64,000 nucleotides of DNA, taken from assembly GCF_018904615.1 (NCBI RefSeq), contig NZ_JADCNH010000020.1, positions 1 to 64,000 on the forward strand, written 5' to 3'. The translations under genes were made by a program, and so were the position numbers. The stretch comes from Verticiella alkaliphila (GTDB lineage Bacteria; Pseudomonadota; Gammaproteobacteria; Burkholderiales; Burkholderiaceae_B). Under the pieces are notes generated by a model that was not told where the DNA came from, did no database searches, and saw nothing but the letters and a program-made list of their open reading frames with translations. Positions within the stretch are counted from its first letter, which is position 1; each line of letters starts with the position of its first letter. Below, piece after piece: positions 9,072 through 17,742 of this stretch.

Positions 9072-10370
9072 ATGCTCCGTTTTGCCCCGCTCGCCCTGGC
9101 CCTGGCCGGTGCGGCAGCCCTGCCCGTGGCTCACGCGGGCACCACGTTCCAGCTCGATCGCCCCCAGGCCGCCCCGGGCGAGACGGTCGAGATCCGTGCC
9201 GTGTTCTTCAACGACACGCCCAGCGCGGCCAACTGGACGCCGGCCCGCCAGCTCGTGCTGCAGTGGCGTGCGCCGAGCGGGCAAAGCCTGCGCACGCTCG
9301 CCTACCTGGCGGGCGAGCCCGTCACCTCCAGTGTCCCCGTGAACAACTTCGCGCGCATGAGCTGGCGCGCTGTGGTGCCGCACGGCGTGGATGGACTGCA
9401 GGCGGTCTCGATCGAGGGCGAGCCAGCACTGCTCGCGCTGGACGTGAGCACGCGCGAGCGCAGCCCCGTGGCAGGCACGCCGGCCTTGGGGCCCATCGTG
9501 GACGTTGGCCGCCCGGATGGCACGCCGGGCACCGGCGCACCGCTGCCGCCCGCGGCCACGGCAGGCCTGGGCGAGAACGCCACCGTGGGCCCGGCGCCCG
9601 TGGCGGCCGGATCGGCGGGTCAGCAGCCATATTCCACCGCCGCGTGGGAGCATTTCCGCAATGCCTTGTCGCCCTACGAGCCGGTGTACTTCGTCGTGGG
9701 CACGCGCGGCGGCACCAATGCACGCTTTCAGATCAGCCTGAAGTACCGGCTCTTCCAGCCGCCTGTCGATCGCCCGGCGACCTTTCACGAGAATCTCTAT
9801 CTCGGCTATACGCAGACCTCGCTCTGGGATCTGGACAGCCCCTCCAAGCCCTTCTACGACACGACGTACAACCCCAGCCTCTTCTGGATGAAGGACAACG
9901 TCTGGCAATCGGCCTCGCAGCGCTGGTTCGTCGGCATGAATGCGGGCGTCGAGCACCAGTCCAACGGGCGCGACGGCGAGGAGTCCCGCTCGTTCAACGC
10001 GTTCTACGCCCAGCCCTCGCTGAATTACCGCTTCGATGGCGGCAGCACCCTGAGCTTCGCGCCGCGCCTGCGCAAGTACTTCGCTGTCGCGAGCGAGAAT
10101 GCGGACGTGGCCGACGTGCGCGGCCGCGTGGCCTGGCACCTGGCCTGGGCGCAGGACGACGGGGCCATGATCTCGGGCCTGTGGCGTGACGGCAAGGGCG
10201 GACGCGATTCCTACCAGGTGGATGTCGCCTGGCCGCTGCGCGACACCTGGCTCTCGAACATGAACGGCTACTTGCATCTGCAGTACGTGAACGGTTATGG
10301 GCAGAGTCTGCTCGACTACAACGTGCGCCAGCCCGATCAGTTCCGGGTCGGGCTGATGCTGGTGCGCTGA
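9072..10370 (+). CDS. pldA: Outer-membrane phospholipase A
   Basis: Outer-membrane phospholipase A (OMPLA), hydrolysing phospholipid acyl chains, normally calcium-activated as a dimer. A signal peptide ends around AHA (about residue 22). The catalytic HQSNG motif gives His295 and Ser297, and Asn309 lies exactly 14 residues after the His, the same spacing as His142/Ser144/Asn156 of E. coli. Beta-barrel-like alternation continues to the C-terminus. At 432 aa it is well longer than E. coli PldA (289 aa), because of an N-terminal region (about 23-200) that looks like a beta-rich exported domain plus a Gly/Pro-rich linker. The stop overlaps the next start (ATGA), so it is co-translated with the nuclease. 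Confidence 0.9.
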   Translation: MLRFAPLALALAGAAALPVAHAGTTFQLDRPQAAPGETVEIRAVFFNDTPSAANWTPARQLVLQWRAPSGQSLRTLAYLAGEPVTSSVPVNNFARMSWRAVVPHGVDGLQAVSIEGEPALLALDVSTRERSPVAGTPALGPIVDVGRPDGTPGTGAPLPPAATAGLGENATVGPAPVAAGSAGQQPYSTAAWEHFRNALSPYEPVYFVVGTRGGTNARFQISLKYRLFQPPVDRPATFHENLYLGYTQTSLWDLDSPSKPFYDTTYNPSLFWMKDNVWQSASQRWFVGMNAGVEHQSNGRDGEESRSFNAFYAQPSLNYRFDGGSTLSFAPRLRKYFAVASENADVADVRGRVAWHLAWAQDDGAMISGLWRDGKGGRDSYQVDVAWPLRDTWLSNMNGYLHLQYVNGYGQSLLDYNVRQPDQFRVGLMLVR

Positions 10371-10999
10371 TGACACGTGGGCCGAGCCCTCGCGCACGCA
10401 CGTTGGGGCAGGGCAGCCTGCTTGCCCTGCTGGCGTTCGCCACCACGCTGGCCGCGCCGCCGGCCGGGGCAGCCAGCGTCGGCGCGTTCGCGGCACCCGG
10501 GTCGCGGGTCGCGCCTGCGGTGGCGCCCACCCACCGGCTCGCAGGCCGCATCGTTCGGGTGATCGATGGCGACACGGTGCGCATGGTGCTTGCCGATGGG
10601 AGCCAGCGCACGATCCGCCTCGCGAGCATCGACGCGCCCGAGACGGGCGGCGGCCAACGTCCGGGCCAGCCCTACGGGCAGGCCGCGCGGCGCGAGCTCA
10701 CCCGGCTCGTCGAGGGCAAGACGCTGACGGCCGTCTGCCACGACGTCGATCCGCACCGGCGCGACGTCTGCGATCTGCCGCTGCCCGAGGGGGTCACCGC
10801 CAATCAGGTGATGGCAGGCGCAGGGCTCGCCTGGGCCAACCGCGAGCGCAGGGGCGCCTTTCTGCGCGATCCGGCCGTGGCGGTGGCCGAGGATGCCGCC
10901 CGCCGCCAGCGACGCGGGCTGTGGGCCGATTCCGATCCGGTCGCCCCCTGGCGCTGGCGCCACGTCTGCTGGCGCGAAGGCCGTTGCAACGGCTCGTAG
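10370..10999 (+). CDS. Secreted thermonuclease (SNase domain)
   Basis: Staphylococcal-nuclease-like Ca-dependent endonuclease, 209 aa. A long N-terminal segment with a hydrophobic core ending AGAA (about residues 32-35) predicts export. The SNase OB-fold begins near residue 57; VIDGDT and IDAPET carry the Ca ligands, and the Arg and Glu of RLASIDAPE are the expected catalytic pair. The C-terminus has a WRWRH-type tail with paired Cys, a common addition in Burkholderiales homologues. Its ATG overlaps the pldA stop, so phospholipase and nuclease appear to be produced together, perhaps for scavenging. Well supported as a nuclease; export is inferred. Confidence 0.85.
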   Translation: MTRGPSPRARTLGQGSLLALLAFATTLAAPPAGAASVGAFAAPGSRVAPAVAPTHRLAGRIVRVIDGDTVRMVLADGSQRTIRLASIDAPETGGGQRPGQPYGQAARRELTRLVEGKTLTAVCHDVDPHRRDVCDLPLPEGVTANQVMAGAGLAWANRERRGAFLRDPAVAVAEDAARRQRRGLWADSDPVAPWRWRHVCWREGRCNGS

Positions 11000-11120
11000 C
11001 ATGCAGGGAAGTCCCCGCGTGCGGCCCAGCCCGGTAAGCAGGTAGAATCCCCGTTTCCGCCATTCTGTTCTCAGCCGTCGCCGGCTCCTGTGCCCGGCGT
11101 CTGCCAAGGGAGTTTTCACC

Positions 11121-12017
11121 ATGAACGCTGTTGCCGCGCAGCCCCTCCAGGGCAGCATCGTGGCAATCGTCACACCCATGCTGCCGGACGGCAGCCTGGA
11201 TTACGATGCATACCGTCGCCTGCTCGACTGGCACGCGGCCGAGGGCACCTCGGCCATCGTCGCCGTGGGCACCACGGGCGAATCCCCCACCGTCTCCATG
11301 GAGGAGCACGCCGAGATGATCCGCGTGACCGTGGAGCACGTGGCCAAACGGATGCCGGTGATCGCGGGTGTGGGTGGCAACTCCACGGCGGAAGCCATCG
11401 AGCTCGCGGGCTACGCCAAGAAGGCAGGGGCCGATTACGGTCTGCAGGTCGTGCCTTACTACAACCGTCCCACGCAGGAAGGCATGTACCGCCATTTCCG
11501 CGCGGTGGCCGAAGCGGTGGATCTGCCCACCATCCTGTACAACGTGCCGGGCCGCACCGTGGCCGATCTGGCCACGGACACCACGCTGCGTCTGGCTGAG
11601 GTGCCCGGTATCGTCGGCATCAAGGACGCCACGGGCGATATCGTGCGCGGCACGGATCTGTTGCGCCGCCGTCCGAAGGGCTTTGCGGTCTACAGCGGGG
11701 ATGATCCGACCGCAGCCGCCCTGATGCTGCTGGGCGGCGATGGCAACATCTCCGTCACGGCCAACGTCGCCCCGCGCGAGATGGCCGATCTGTGTGCCGC
11801 CGCCATCGCTGGCGACGTGCCGCGCACCCGCGAACTGAACGAGCGCCTGTTCCTGCTGAACCGCGCGCTCTTCCTCGAGGCCAACCCGATCCCCGTCAAA
11901 TGGGCGCTCGCCCAGATGAGCAAGACGGAATTGGGTTATCGTTTGCCGCTGTGCGAGCTGGATGCGCGGCATCATGAGGCCGTTCGCCAGGCCCTCGTCT
12001 CGGCCGGCGTGCTCTAG
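11121..12017 (+). CDS. dapA: 4-hydroxy-tetrahydrodipicolinate synthase
   Basis: Condenses pyruvate with aspartate semialdehyde in lysine/diaminopimelate synthesis; cytoplasmic tetramer, 298 aa. Schiff-base Lys168 is in GIKDATG, catalytic Tyr140 in LYNVPGRT, the TTGE loop is at 51-54 and Arg145 follows; all key residues are present. A GGGAG ribosome-binding site precedes the ATG at 11121. Followed by bamC after 90 bases, the widespread dapA-bamC (nlpB) arrangement, so the symbol is secure. The 121-base region upstream contains a TAGAAT -10-like hexamer at 11043-11048 without a convincing -35. Confidence 0.95.
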   Translation: MNAVAAQPLQGSIVAIVTPMLPDGSLDYDAYRRLLDWHAAEGTSAIVAVGTTGESPTVSMEEHAEMIRVTVEHVAKRMPVIAGVGGNSTAEAIELAGYAKKAGADYGLQVVPYYNRPTQEGMYRHFRAVAEAVDLPTILYNVPGRTVADLATDTTLRLAEVPGIVGIKDATGDIVRGTDLLRRRPKGFAVYSGDDPTAAALMLLGGDGNISVTANVAPREMADLCAAAIAGDVPRTRELNERLFLLNRALFLEANPIPVKWALAQMSKTELGYRLPLCELDARHHEAVRQALVSAGVL

Positions 12018-12107
12018 GCACCGCCCGCCGCGCGACACCGGTGCGGGCAGACGCCAGGTCTGCCCCGCCCGTCGCACTTTCCGTCGTTCCACATGAGAGC
12101 TTCGTTA

Positions 12108-13247
12108 ATGACCAGAGAATTGCGCATCGCCGGCGCCGTTGTGGTGGCGGTGGCGTTGACCGGCTGCAACGCGTTCAATCAGTTCCTCGGCAGAGAAGAC
12201 GCCATCGACTACCAGAGCGCCACGCCCACGCGCGGCTCTTTGTCGGTGCCGCCCGATCTCACGCAGGTGCCGGCCAACACGCGCTACCAGGTGCCGCAAG
12301 GCCCGGGTGGCACGTCGTTCTCGCAGTACGCCACGGATCAGGCGCAGCGTCGCGCCGACGCCGGTACGGCGCAAGGCTCCGCGGTCCTGCCGCAACGCTC
12401 CGACATCACGGTCGAACGGGATGGCACGACGCGCTGGCTGAGCGTCAACATGCCGGCCAATCAGGTCTTCGAACGTGCCCTCGAGTTCTGGCGCAGCCAG
12501 GGCTTCGCCATCCGTTCGCAGAACGGCCAGGCCGGCCTCATCGAAACGGACTGGGCCGAGAACCGCGCGAACATCCCGCAGGACATCATTCGCCGCACGG
12601 TGGGCCGGGTCTTCGACCAGGTCTGGGACAGCGGCCAGCGCGAGCTCTTCCGCACGCGCCTGGAGCGCGCGCCGGACGGCCGCATCGAGGTCTACTTCTC
12701 GCACCAGCACATGGTCGAGGAAGTGATCAACGAATCGCAGACCAAGTGGGTGCCGCGCCCTTCCAACCCGGAACTGGATGCGGCCATGCTGAGCCGCTTC
12801 ATGGTGTTCCTGGGCGCCGAGGAAGAGCGCGCGAAGGCCGAGATGCAGGTGGCGGCCGCTGCTGGCCAGCCGCAAGGCATGGCACAGAGCGCACAGGCCG
12901 TGCGCAGTGGCAGCACGCTCGACATCCCCGAGGGCTTCGACCGCGCTTGGCGCCGTGTCGGCCTGGCCCTGGACCGTGGCAATTTCACGGTCGAGGATCG
13001 CGATCGCGCCGCAGGCCAGTACTACGTGCGTTATGTGGACGTCGACGCGCAACAGACCGAAAAGCCGGGCTTCTTCAGCCGGATGTTCGGTTCGCGCCAG
13101 CCGGCCCAACAGCCGCAGTACCGCGTCCAACTGTCCGACGTGGGTGGCACCACCCGTGTCACCGTCCTGAACGCGGATGGCCAGCCCGATTCCAGCGCGA
13201 CCGCCGGTCGCATCCTGGAAGTCCTGCAGCAGCAGCTGCGCGACTGA
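12108..13247 (+). CDS. bamC: Outer-membrane assembly lipoprotein BamC
   Basis: Lipoprotein component of the BAM beta-barrel assembly machine. A short lipoprotein signal ends in the lipobox LTGC (Cys20 from this start). The next stretch resembles the unstructured BamC N-terminal lasso (DAIDYQSA and SLSVPPDL segments), followed by two helix-grip domains (about 95-200 and 260-379). I chose ATG 12108 because GAGAG lies 7-8 bases upstream; ATG 12093 (five residues longer) lacks a ribosome-binding site but is possible. Second gene of dapA-bamC, with a strong terminator 46 bases after the stop. Confidence 0.88.
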   Translation: MTRELRIAGAVVVAVALTGCNAFNQFLGREDAIDYQSATPTRGSLSVPPDLTQVPANTRYQVPQGPGGTSFSQYATDQAQRRADAGTAQGSAVLPQRSDITVERDGTTRWLSVNMPANQVFERALEFWRSQGFAIRSQNGQAGLIETDWAENRANIPQDIIRRTVGRVFDQVWDSGQRELFRTRLERAPDGRIEVYFSHQHMVEEVINESQTKWVPRPSNPELDAAMLSRFMVFLGAEEERAKAEMQVAAAAGQPQGMAQSAQAVRSGSTLDIPEGFDRAWRRVGLALDRGNFTVEDRDRAAGQYYVRYVDVDAQQTEKPGFFSRMFGSRQPAQQPQYRVQLSDVGGTTRVTVLNADGQPDSSATAGRILEVLQQQLRD

Positions 13248-13293
13248 TCGGCACGGCAGGACGGCGGCGTCTGCTTCCGTCCTGCCTGGAATG

Positions 13294-13331
13294 AAGAAGG
13301 GCCGTCAGCGGTAACGCTGACGGCCCTTCTT
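13294..13331. terminator. Bidirectional rho-independent-type terminator
   Basis: Perfect 17-bp inverted repeat (arms 13294-13310 and 13315-13331) around a GTAA loop, with a GC-rich core and A/T-rich outer ends that give short U tracts on both strands. It sits between the convergent bamC and uspA genes, so it can end both transcripts. Confidence 0.9.
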
Positions 13332-13354
13332 GCATGCGGTGTCCCGGTGTGGGA

Positions 13355-13819
13355 TCAGCCCTTGGCGTCCTGCACGCGATAGACCAGCACCGCGACCGTC
13401 GAGAGCGACAACACCTTGGCCGTGACGCTGCCCAGGAGCAGACGCGACAGGCCACTGCGGCCGTGGCTACCGATGAAGATCAGATCGCAGTGGTTTTCCT
13501 GCGCGGCCTGGACCACGCCATCGGCCACGTTGAAATTCGACACCGAGCACGATTCGGCGATCACGCCTTCGGCAGCGGCTTTGTCGAGCACGGTGCGCAA
13601 GTACTCTGCGGCCTGTTCCGCAGCCGCCTTCTCATACGATTCATCGGTGATGGCATAGGCCGCGGCCATGCCGTCAAAGCCGATGGTGGCGGCGAACGGC
13701 TGGGTGACGTGCAGGGCGACGACTTGCGCGCCGACAGACTTGGCGAAAGCAATGCCAGCCGTCGCGGACTGGACTGCCAGTGGAGAACCGTCCGTCGGGA
13801 TCAGGACTTTCTTGAACAT
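13355..13819 (-). CDS. Universal stress protein (UspA family)
   Basis: Single-domain Usp protein of 154 aa, probably a cytoplasmic ATP-binding stress-response dimer. It starts with the standard MFKKVLIPTDGS strand/loop and ends with the nucleotide-binding signature G-2x-G-9x-G-S (GSHGRSGLSRLLLGS), followed by a VLVYRV edge strand. The signature indicates the ATP-binding subclass. A GAGGAG ribosome-binding site fixes the ATG at 13819. Monocistronic between the bamC terminator and the esterase gene. Confidence 0.92.
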   Translation of the reverse strand: MFKKVLIPTDGSPLAVQSATAGIAFAKSVGAQVVALHVTQPFAATIGFDGMAAAYAITDESYEKAAAEQAAEYLRTVLDKAAAEGVIAESCSVSNFNVADGVVQAAQENHCDLIFIGSHGRSGLSRLLLGSVTAKVLSLSTVAVLVYRVQDAKG

Positions 13820-13875
13820 GGTGGCACTCCTCAAGGCTTGCAAAAGGTAGCGTAAGTTAACACCCAACCGTTCAG

Positions 13876-14553
13876 TTATGCGAGCACTTGGCGCAAGAAG
13901 GCAGCGATATCCGCGATTTCCTGTGGATGCACCGAATGCGGCATCGGATACTCGTGCCAGCTGACAGGGTGGCCCAGTGCCTGCAGCGCATCCAGCGAGG
14001 CCTTGGCCCGCGCATACTGCACCACCGGATCCTGGGTGCCGTGGGCCAGGAAGATCGGCGTCTGACGATTGGCCTCGTGACGCTCGGCCTCCAGGAGATC
14101 TGCCAGAGGCAGATACCCGGACAGGCCCACCAGGCCGGCGAGTGCCTTGCCGTAGCGCAGCCCGGTGTGCAGTGTCATGGCGCACCCCTGCGAGAAGCCG
14201 GCGAGCACGATGTGGCGTGCTTCGATGCCGCGCGCCAGCTCGCGTTCGATCAGGGCGACCACCTGCCGTTCGGAGGCGCGGATGCCATCGGCATCCTCAC
14301 GCCGCGTGAGATCGGTGCCGATGATGTCGTACCACGCGCGCATGGCCATGCCGCCATTGATCGTGACCGGCATGATGGCCGCGTGCGGGAACACGAAGCG
14401 CACGTCCGGCAGGCCTGTGAGATCGAGCTCGGGCACGATGGGCGCGAAATCGCGGCCGTCGGCGCCCAGGCCGTGCAGCCAGATGATGGCGCGTTGCGGA
14501 TTGGGGCCGGTTTGCAGTTCGATGGCTTCGAGCAGGGGGGCAGAGGCGGTCAT
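13876..14553 (-). CDS. Carboxylesterase / acyl-protein thioesterase-like hydrolase
   Basis: Alpha/beta hydrolase of the phospholipase/carboxylesterase (APT1/EstB) family, 225 aa. The oxyanion loop [10 protein letters not shown] is near residue 27, the nucleophile elbow GFSQG near 118, the acid in GTQDPVV and the His in MPHSVHP, so the catalytic triad is complete. It acts on short-chain carboxylic esters or lysophospholipid-type substrates; the true substrate is unknown. Its ATG overlaps the darP stop by four bases (ATGA), so the two are co-translated. Confidence 0.9.
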   Translation of the reverse strand: MTASAPLLEAIELQTGPNPQRAIIWLHGLGADGRDFAPIVPELDLTGLPDVRFVFPHAAIMPVTINGGMAMRAWYDIIGTDLTRREDADGIRASERQVVALIERELARGIEARHIVLAGFSQGCAMTLHTGLRYGKALAGLVGLSGYLPLADLLEAERHEANRQTPIFLAHGTQDPVVQYARAKASLDALQALGHPVSWHEYPMPHSVHPQEIADIAAFLRQVLA

Positions 14554-15140
14554 GGCGATTCCGGCGAGGGCGCGGTGGCGTCGTCGCGCTGTTGTTTGAT
14601 GGCCTGGAAGAGGGCGCGATAGTGCTTGCGCTGGGCCTCGCGGCCGTCGGGCAGTGCCGCGTTGGTGGCGGCTTCCTTGCGGGCCGCGCGGATCAGCGAG
14701 CGCAGTTGCTGGACGTCGGCGTTCGGATAGGCGGCGATGAAGGGTGTGAGCGCCTCGTCGTCGTCCATCAGGCGATCGCGCCAGCGCTCCAGTTCATGAA
14801 AGTACCTGGCCTGCTCGCGCGTGCCATTCTCCCAGATGTCGAGCTGCGCTTCGATGGCCGGGCCATCGGCATCGCGCATGAGCTTGCCCACGAATTGCAG
14901 CTGCCGCCGCCGCCCCTCGTGCGCCGTGATGCGCTGGGCTTCGTGGATGGCCTCGAGCAGCCGCTCGGACAGCGGCAGTTGCGCGAGCTTGTCGCGCGAC
15001 AGATCGACCAGACGCACACCCAGCGCCTGCAAGGCGGTCATGTCGCGCTTGCGCTGGGATTTGCTCGGGCCGCTGTAGCGGGGTTCGTCGTCCTCGGAAA
15101 TCCGAGGTTCGTCAGGCGGCGCGGTGCGGGAACGGGGCAT
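14550..15140 (-). CDS. darP: Ribosome-associated protein DarP (YjgA/DUF615)
   Basis: DUF615/YjgA family, 196 aa; in E. coli this protein binds 50S precursors and aids late large-subunit assembly. The sequence is the expected highly charged helical protein with the [15 protein letters not shown] block, the [11 protein letters not shown] segment and the [13 protein letters not shown] motif. The N-terminal 25 residues are Pro/Glu-rich. The ATG at 15140 begins directly before this region; the longer open frame crosses into pmbA. Divergent from pmbA as in many proteobacteria, which supports the assignment. Confidence 0.9.
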   Translation of the reverse strand: MPRSRTAPPDEPRISEDDEPRYSGPSKSQRKRDMTALQALGVRLVDLSRDKLAQLPLSERLLEAIHEAQRITAHEGRRRQLQFVGKLMRDADGPAIEAQLDIWENGTREQARYFHELERWRDRLMDDDEALTPFIAAYPNADVQQLRSLIRAARKEAATNAALPDGREAQRKHYRALFQAIKQQRDDATAPSPESP

Positions 15141-15204
15141 GGAAGGAAAACGACTGGCACACAATTGGCTATGATAACTGTCCAACCCCCATTCAGCAGA
15201 GCCC

Positions 15205-16560
15205 ATGTCCGCTTCGTTCATCGCCGACAACGCCCCGCAGTTCCGCGAACTGGTGCAGCAGGTGCTGCAGCAGGCGCGTGAGGTCGGTGCCACCGACGCC
15301 GCCGCCGAGGTGTCCGAGAGCCAGGGGCTGTCGGTCTCCGTGCGGCAGGGCGACGTGGAGACGGTGGAGCAGACACGCGATCGTTCCCTGGACGTCACCG
15401 TCTACGTCGGCCAGCGTCGCGGGTCGGCCTCCACCTCGGACTTCTCGCCGGCCGCGCTGGCCGATACCGTGCGGGCCGCCTGGCACATCGCCAGCCACAC
15501 GGCTGAGGATCCGGCGGCGGGGCTGCCGGATGCTGATGACCTCTTTCTTGGCGACGCCCCGGATCCCGCGCTCTATCATCCGTGGGACATCGATGCGGAT
15601 GACGCGGCGAAGCTCGCGCTGCGCGCCGAGCGCGCGGCCCTGGACACGGACCGGCGCATCGCCAACTCCGATGGCGCGTCGGTGAACACCTACGTCGGCC
15701 ACTTCGTGATGGGCAATACCCGTGGCTTCCTGGGCGGCTATCCCTATTCGCGGCACAGCCTGTCCGTGGCGCCCATCGCCGGTCGCGGCGAGAACATGCA
15801 ACGCGACGACTGGTATTCGAGCCAGCGTGATCCGGCGCTGCTCGCGAACCCCGAAGCCGTGGGGCGCTACGCCGCCGAACGCGCGCTCTCGCGCCTGTCG
15901 GCGCGCCGCATCCGCACGGGCCGCTATCCGGTCCTCTTCGAGGCGCCGCTCGCCTGTGGTCTCTTGGGCGCCTTCACGCAAGCCATCAGCGGCGGCGCGT
16001 TGTATCGCCGCTCGAGCTTCCTGCTCGACGCCCTGGGCAAGCCTGTGTTCGGCGAGCACATCGACGTGAAGGAAGATCCGCACATGCCGGGCGCGCTCGG
16101 CACGGCGTTCTTCGACGACGAGGGTGTGCGGACCGCGCCGCGCGACCTGGTCGTGGCGGGTGAGCTCCAGGGCTATCTGCTCTCGACCTACACCGCGCGC
16201 AAGCTCGGCATGCACACCACGGGCAATGCCGGCGGTTCGCACAATCTCTTTCTCACCTCGCGCCTGACGAGCCCGCAGGACGACTTCGCCGCCATGCTGC
16301 GCAAGCTGGGCACGGGCCTGCTCGTCACCGAGCTCATCGGCCAGGGCGTGAACTACGTCACCGGTGACTACTCGCGCGGCGCGTTCGGCTACTGGGTGGA
16401 GAATGGCGTGATCCAGCACGCGGTGCAGGAGATCACCATCGCCGGCAACCTGCGCGACATGTTCGCGACCCTCGCTGCCATCGGCGCGGACGTGATCGTG
16501 CGTGGCACCAAGAGCACGGGGTCCATCCTGATCCCGGAAATGGCCGTCGCGGGCGCCTGA
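15205..16560 (+). CDS. pmbA: Metalloprotease subunit PmbA (TldE)
   Basis: TldE/PmbA subunit of the TldD/TldE metalloprotease, which trims peptides such as microcin B17 and CcdA; 451 aa, family length. The N-terminal domain contains the [18 protein letters not shown]-type strand pair. The C-terminal domain carries the conserved [10 protein letters not shown] and [12 protein letters not shown] blocks with VQEITIAGN. The catalytic Zn motif resides in TldD, which is not in this window. Start ATG 15205 follows a 64-base divergent region shared with darP. Confidence 0.93.
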   Translation: MSASFIADNAPQFRELVQQVLQQAREVGATDAAAEVSESQGLSVSVRQGDVETVEQTRDRSLDVTVYVGQRRGSASTSDFSPAALADTVRAAWHIASHTAEDPAAGLPDADDLFLGDAPDPALYHPWDIDADDAAKLALRAERAALDTDRRIANSDGASVNTYVGHFVMGNTRGFLGGYPYSRHSLSVAPIAGRGENMQRDDWYSSQRDPALLANPEAVGRYAAERALSRLSARRIRTGRYPVLFEAPLACGLLGAFTQAISGGALYRRSSFLLDALGKPVFGEHIDVKEDPHMPGALGTAFFDDEGVRTAPRDLVVAGELQGYLLSTYTARKLGMHTTGNAGGSHNLFLTSRLTSPQDDFAAMLRKLGTGLLVTELIGQGVNYVTGDYSRGAFGYWVENGVIQHAVQEITIAGNLRDMFATLAAIGADVIVRGTKSTGSILIPEMAVAGA

Positions 16561-16605
16561 GCCCCGCGCCATGGCCGCCGCCGTGCATCCCGGGTCCCGA
16601 CAGCC

Positions 16606-17415
16606 ATGTGCCTGATTGCCTTCTCCTGGAATCCCGGCGCCGACATGCCTTTGCTGCTGCTGGCCAATCGCGACGAGTTCTATGCACGCGCGTCCAGCCC
16701 GGCAGAGTGGTGGCAACACGTCCCCGGCGTGTGGGGCGGACGCGATCTGGAGGCCGGCGGCACCTGGATGGGCATCACCCAGAAGGGGCGCTTCGCGGCG
16801 CTGACCAACTTTCGCAGCGGCGTCCCGCACCCGACCCACGCCCGGTCGCGCGGCATGCTGGTGGCGGAGTTCCTCGATAGCGATACCACGCCCGCCGATT
16901 ACGCGCAGGCCGTCATGGCCGACGCTGACGCCTACAACGGCTTCAATCTCATCGTCGGCGACATCTACGGTGTGGACGGTGCCGCGCCGTCGCTCTGGTA
17001 CTGTGGCAACCAGGCAGGCGCGCAGGCGCGCGCGCTGCCCGCGGGCCTGTACGGCCTGTCCAACGCGGTGCTGGATACGCCCTGGCCCAAGCTCACGCGT
17101 CTGAAGGCGCGACTCTCGGGCGTGGGCGGGTCACGCGACGATCTCGTCGACGTGTGCATGGCTTTCCTGAGCGATCCGACCCCCGCTGACGACAGTGATC
17201 TGCCCGTCACCGGCATCTCGCGCGAGCGCGAGCGTGCGCTCTCGCCGGTGTTCATCGTCAGCCCCACCTATGGCACGCGCGCGCAGACGGTGGTGCGCGC
17301 CGATCGCAGCGGCATGATCGAAGCCACCGAGCGCAGCTACGAATCGGCAGCGCAGGCGAGTGCCCTGCAGCCGGCTGCCGTGCGCCGCATGCGCTTCATG
17401 GTGCCGGCGGGCTGA
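16606..17415 (+). CDS. NRDE (TANGO2-like) family protein
   Basis: NRDE-domain protein homologous to eukaryotic TANGO2/HRG-9, 269 aa. It starts MCLIAFSW, with Cys2 as a possible processed N-terminal nucleophile, and contains the name-giving NRDE motif in ANRDEFYAR, then WGGRDLEAGGTWMGI and FAALTNFR, all characteristic. The biochemical role in bacteria is unsettled; heme trafficking or Ntn-hydrolase-like activity has been proposed for relatives. It follows pmbA by 45 bases on the same strand and converges with the hydrolase-ACBP fusion. Confidence 0.85.
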   Translation: MCLIAFSWNPGADMPLLLLANRDEFYARASSPAEWWQHVPGVWGGRDLEAGGTWMGITQKGRFAALTNFRSGVPHPTHARSRGMLVAEFLDSDTTPADYAQAVMADADAYNGFNLIVGDIYGVDGAAPSLWYCGNQAGAQARALPAGLYGLSNAVLDTPWPKLTRLKARLSGVGGSRDDLVDVCMAFLSDPTPADDSDLPVTGISRERERALSPVFIVSPTYGTRAQTVVRADRSGMIEATERSYESAAQASALQPAAVRRMRFMVPAG

Positions 17416-17436
17416 GCGCCCGCGCGGCACGATGCG

Positions 17437-17742
17437 TCATTCGCCCGCGCGCAGACTCTGCACGAGGCTGATGTACTGGCGCTTGGCGTCATCCTGCGAG
17501 ACGCCTGCCAGTGCGGCCCAGGCATCGTACTTGGCACGGCCGATCGGGTCTGTGAAGCCCGGGCGATCGCCGCCCGCGTCGCCTTCGCTGCCCTGCTTGA
17601 AAAGTCCATACAGTTGCAGCAGGGTCTGGTTGCCCGGCCGGTTGGCCAGGCCCTTCACGTCCTGTGTGGCCTGGGTGAAGGCGTTCGGCAATTCGGCTGC
17701 GGGCAGGGCAGCGGCTTCGGGGCTGATCGGGTGAGTCTGCAT
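17437..17742 (-). CDS. Possible independent acyl-CoA-binding protein from an internal start
   Basis: In-frame internal start within the fusion gene. ATG at 17742 (codon 413 of the long protein) is preceded by AGGAGG with a 7-base spacer, better than most starts in this window, and would give a 101-aa stand-alone acyl-CoA-binding protein. Stand-alone ACBPs of 85-100 aa are the usual bacterial form. I infer either dual expression (fusion plus free ACBP) or a recent fusion by loss of the upstream stop. It is the same frame as the long gene, not a separate locus. Confidence 0.55.
   Translation of the reverse strand: MQTHPISPEAAALPAAELPNAFTQATQDVKGLANRPGNQTLLQLYGLFKQGSEGDAGGDRPGFTDPIGRAKYDAWAALAGVSQDDAKRQYISLVQSLRAGE

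Noticed and set aside
8220-10496. 758-codon minus-strand frame spanning the glycosylase, pldA and nuclease region
   Set aside because: It overlaps three well-supported genes and shows no protein-family features.
15193-16839. 548-codon frame antisense to pmbA
   Set aside because: Composition typical of antisense frames; pmbA is complete and conserved on the other strand.
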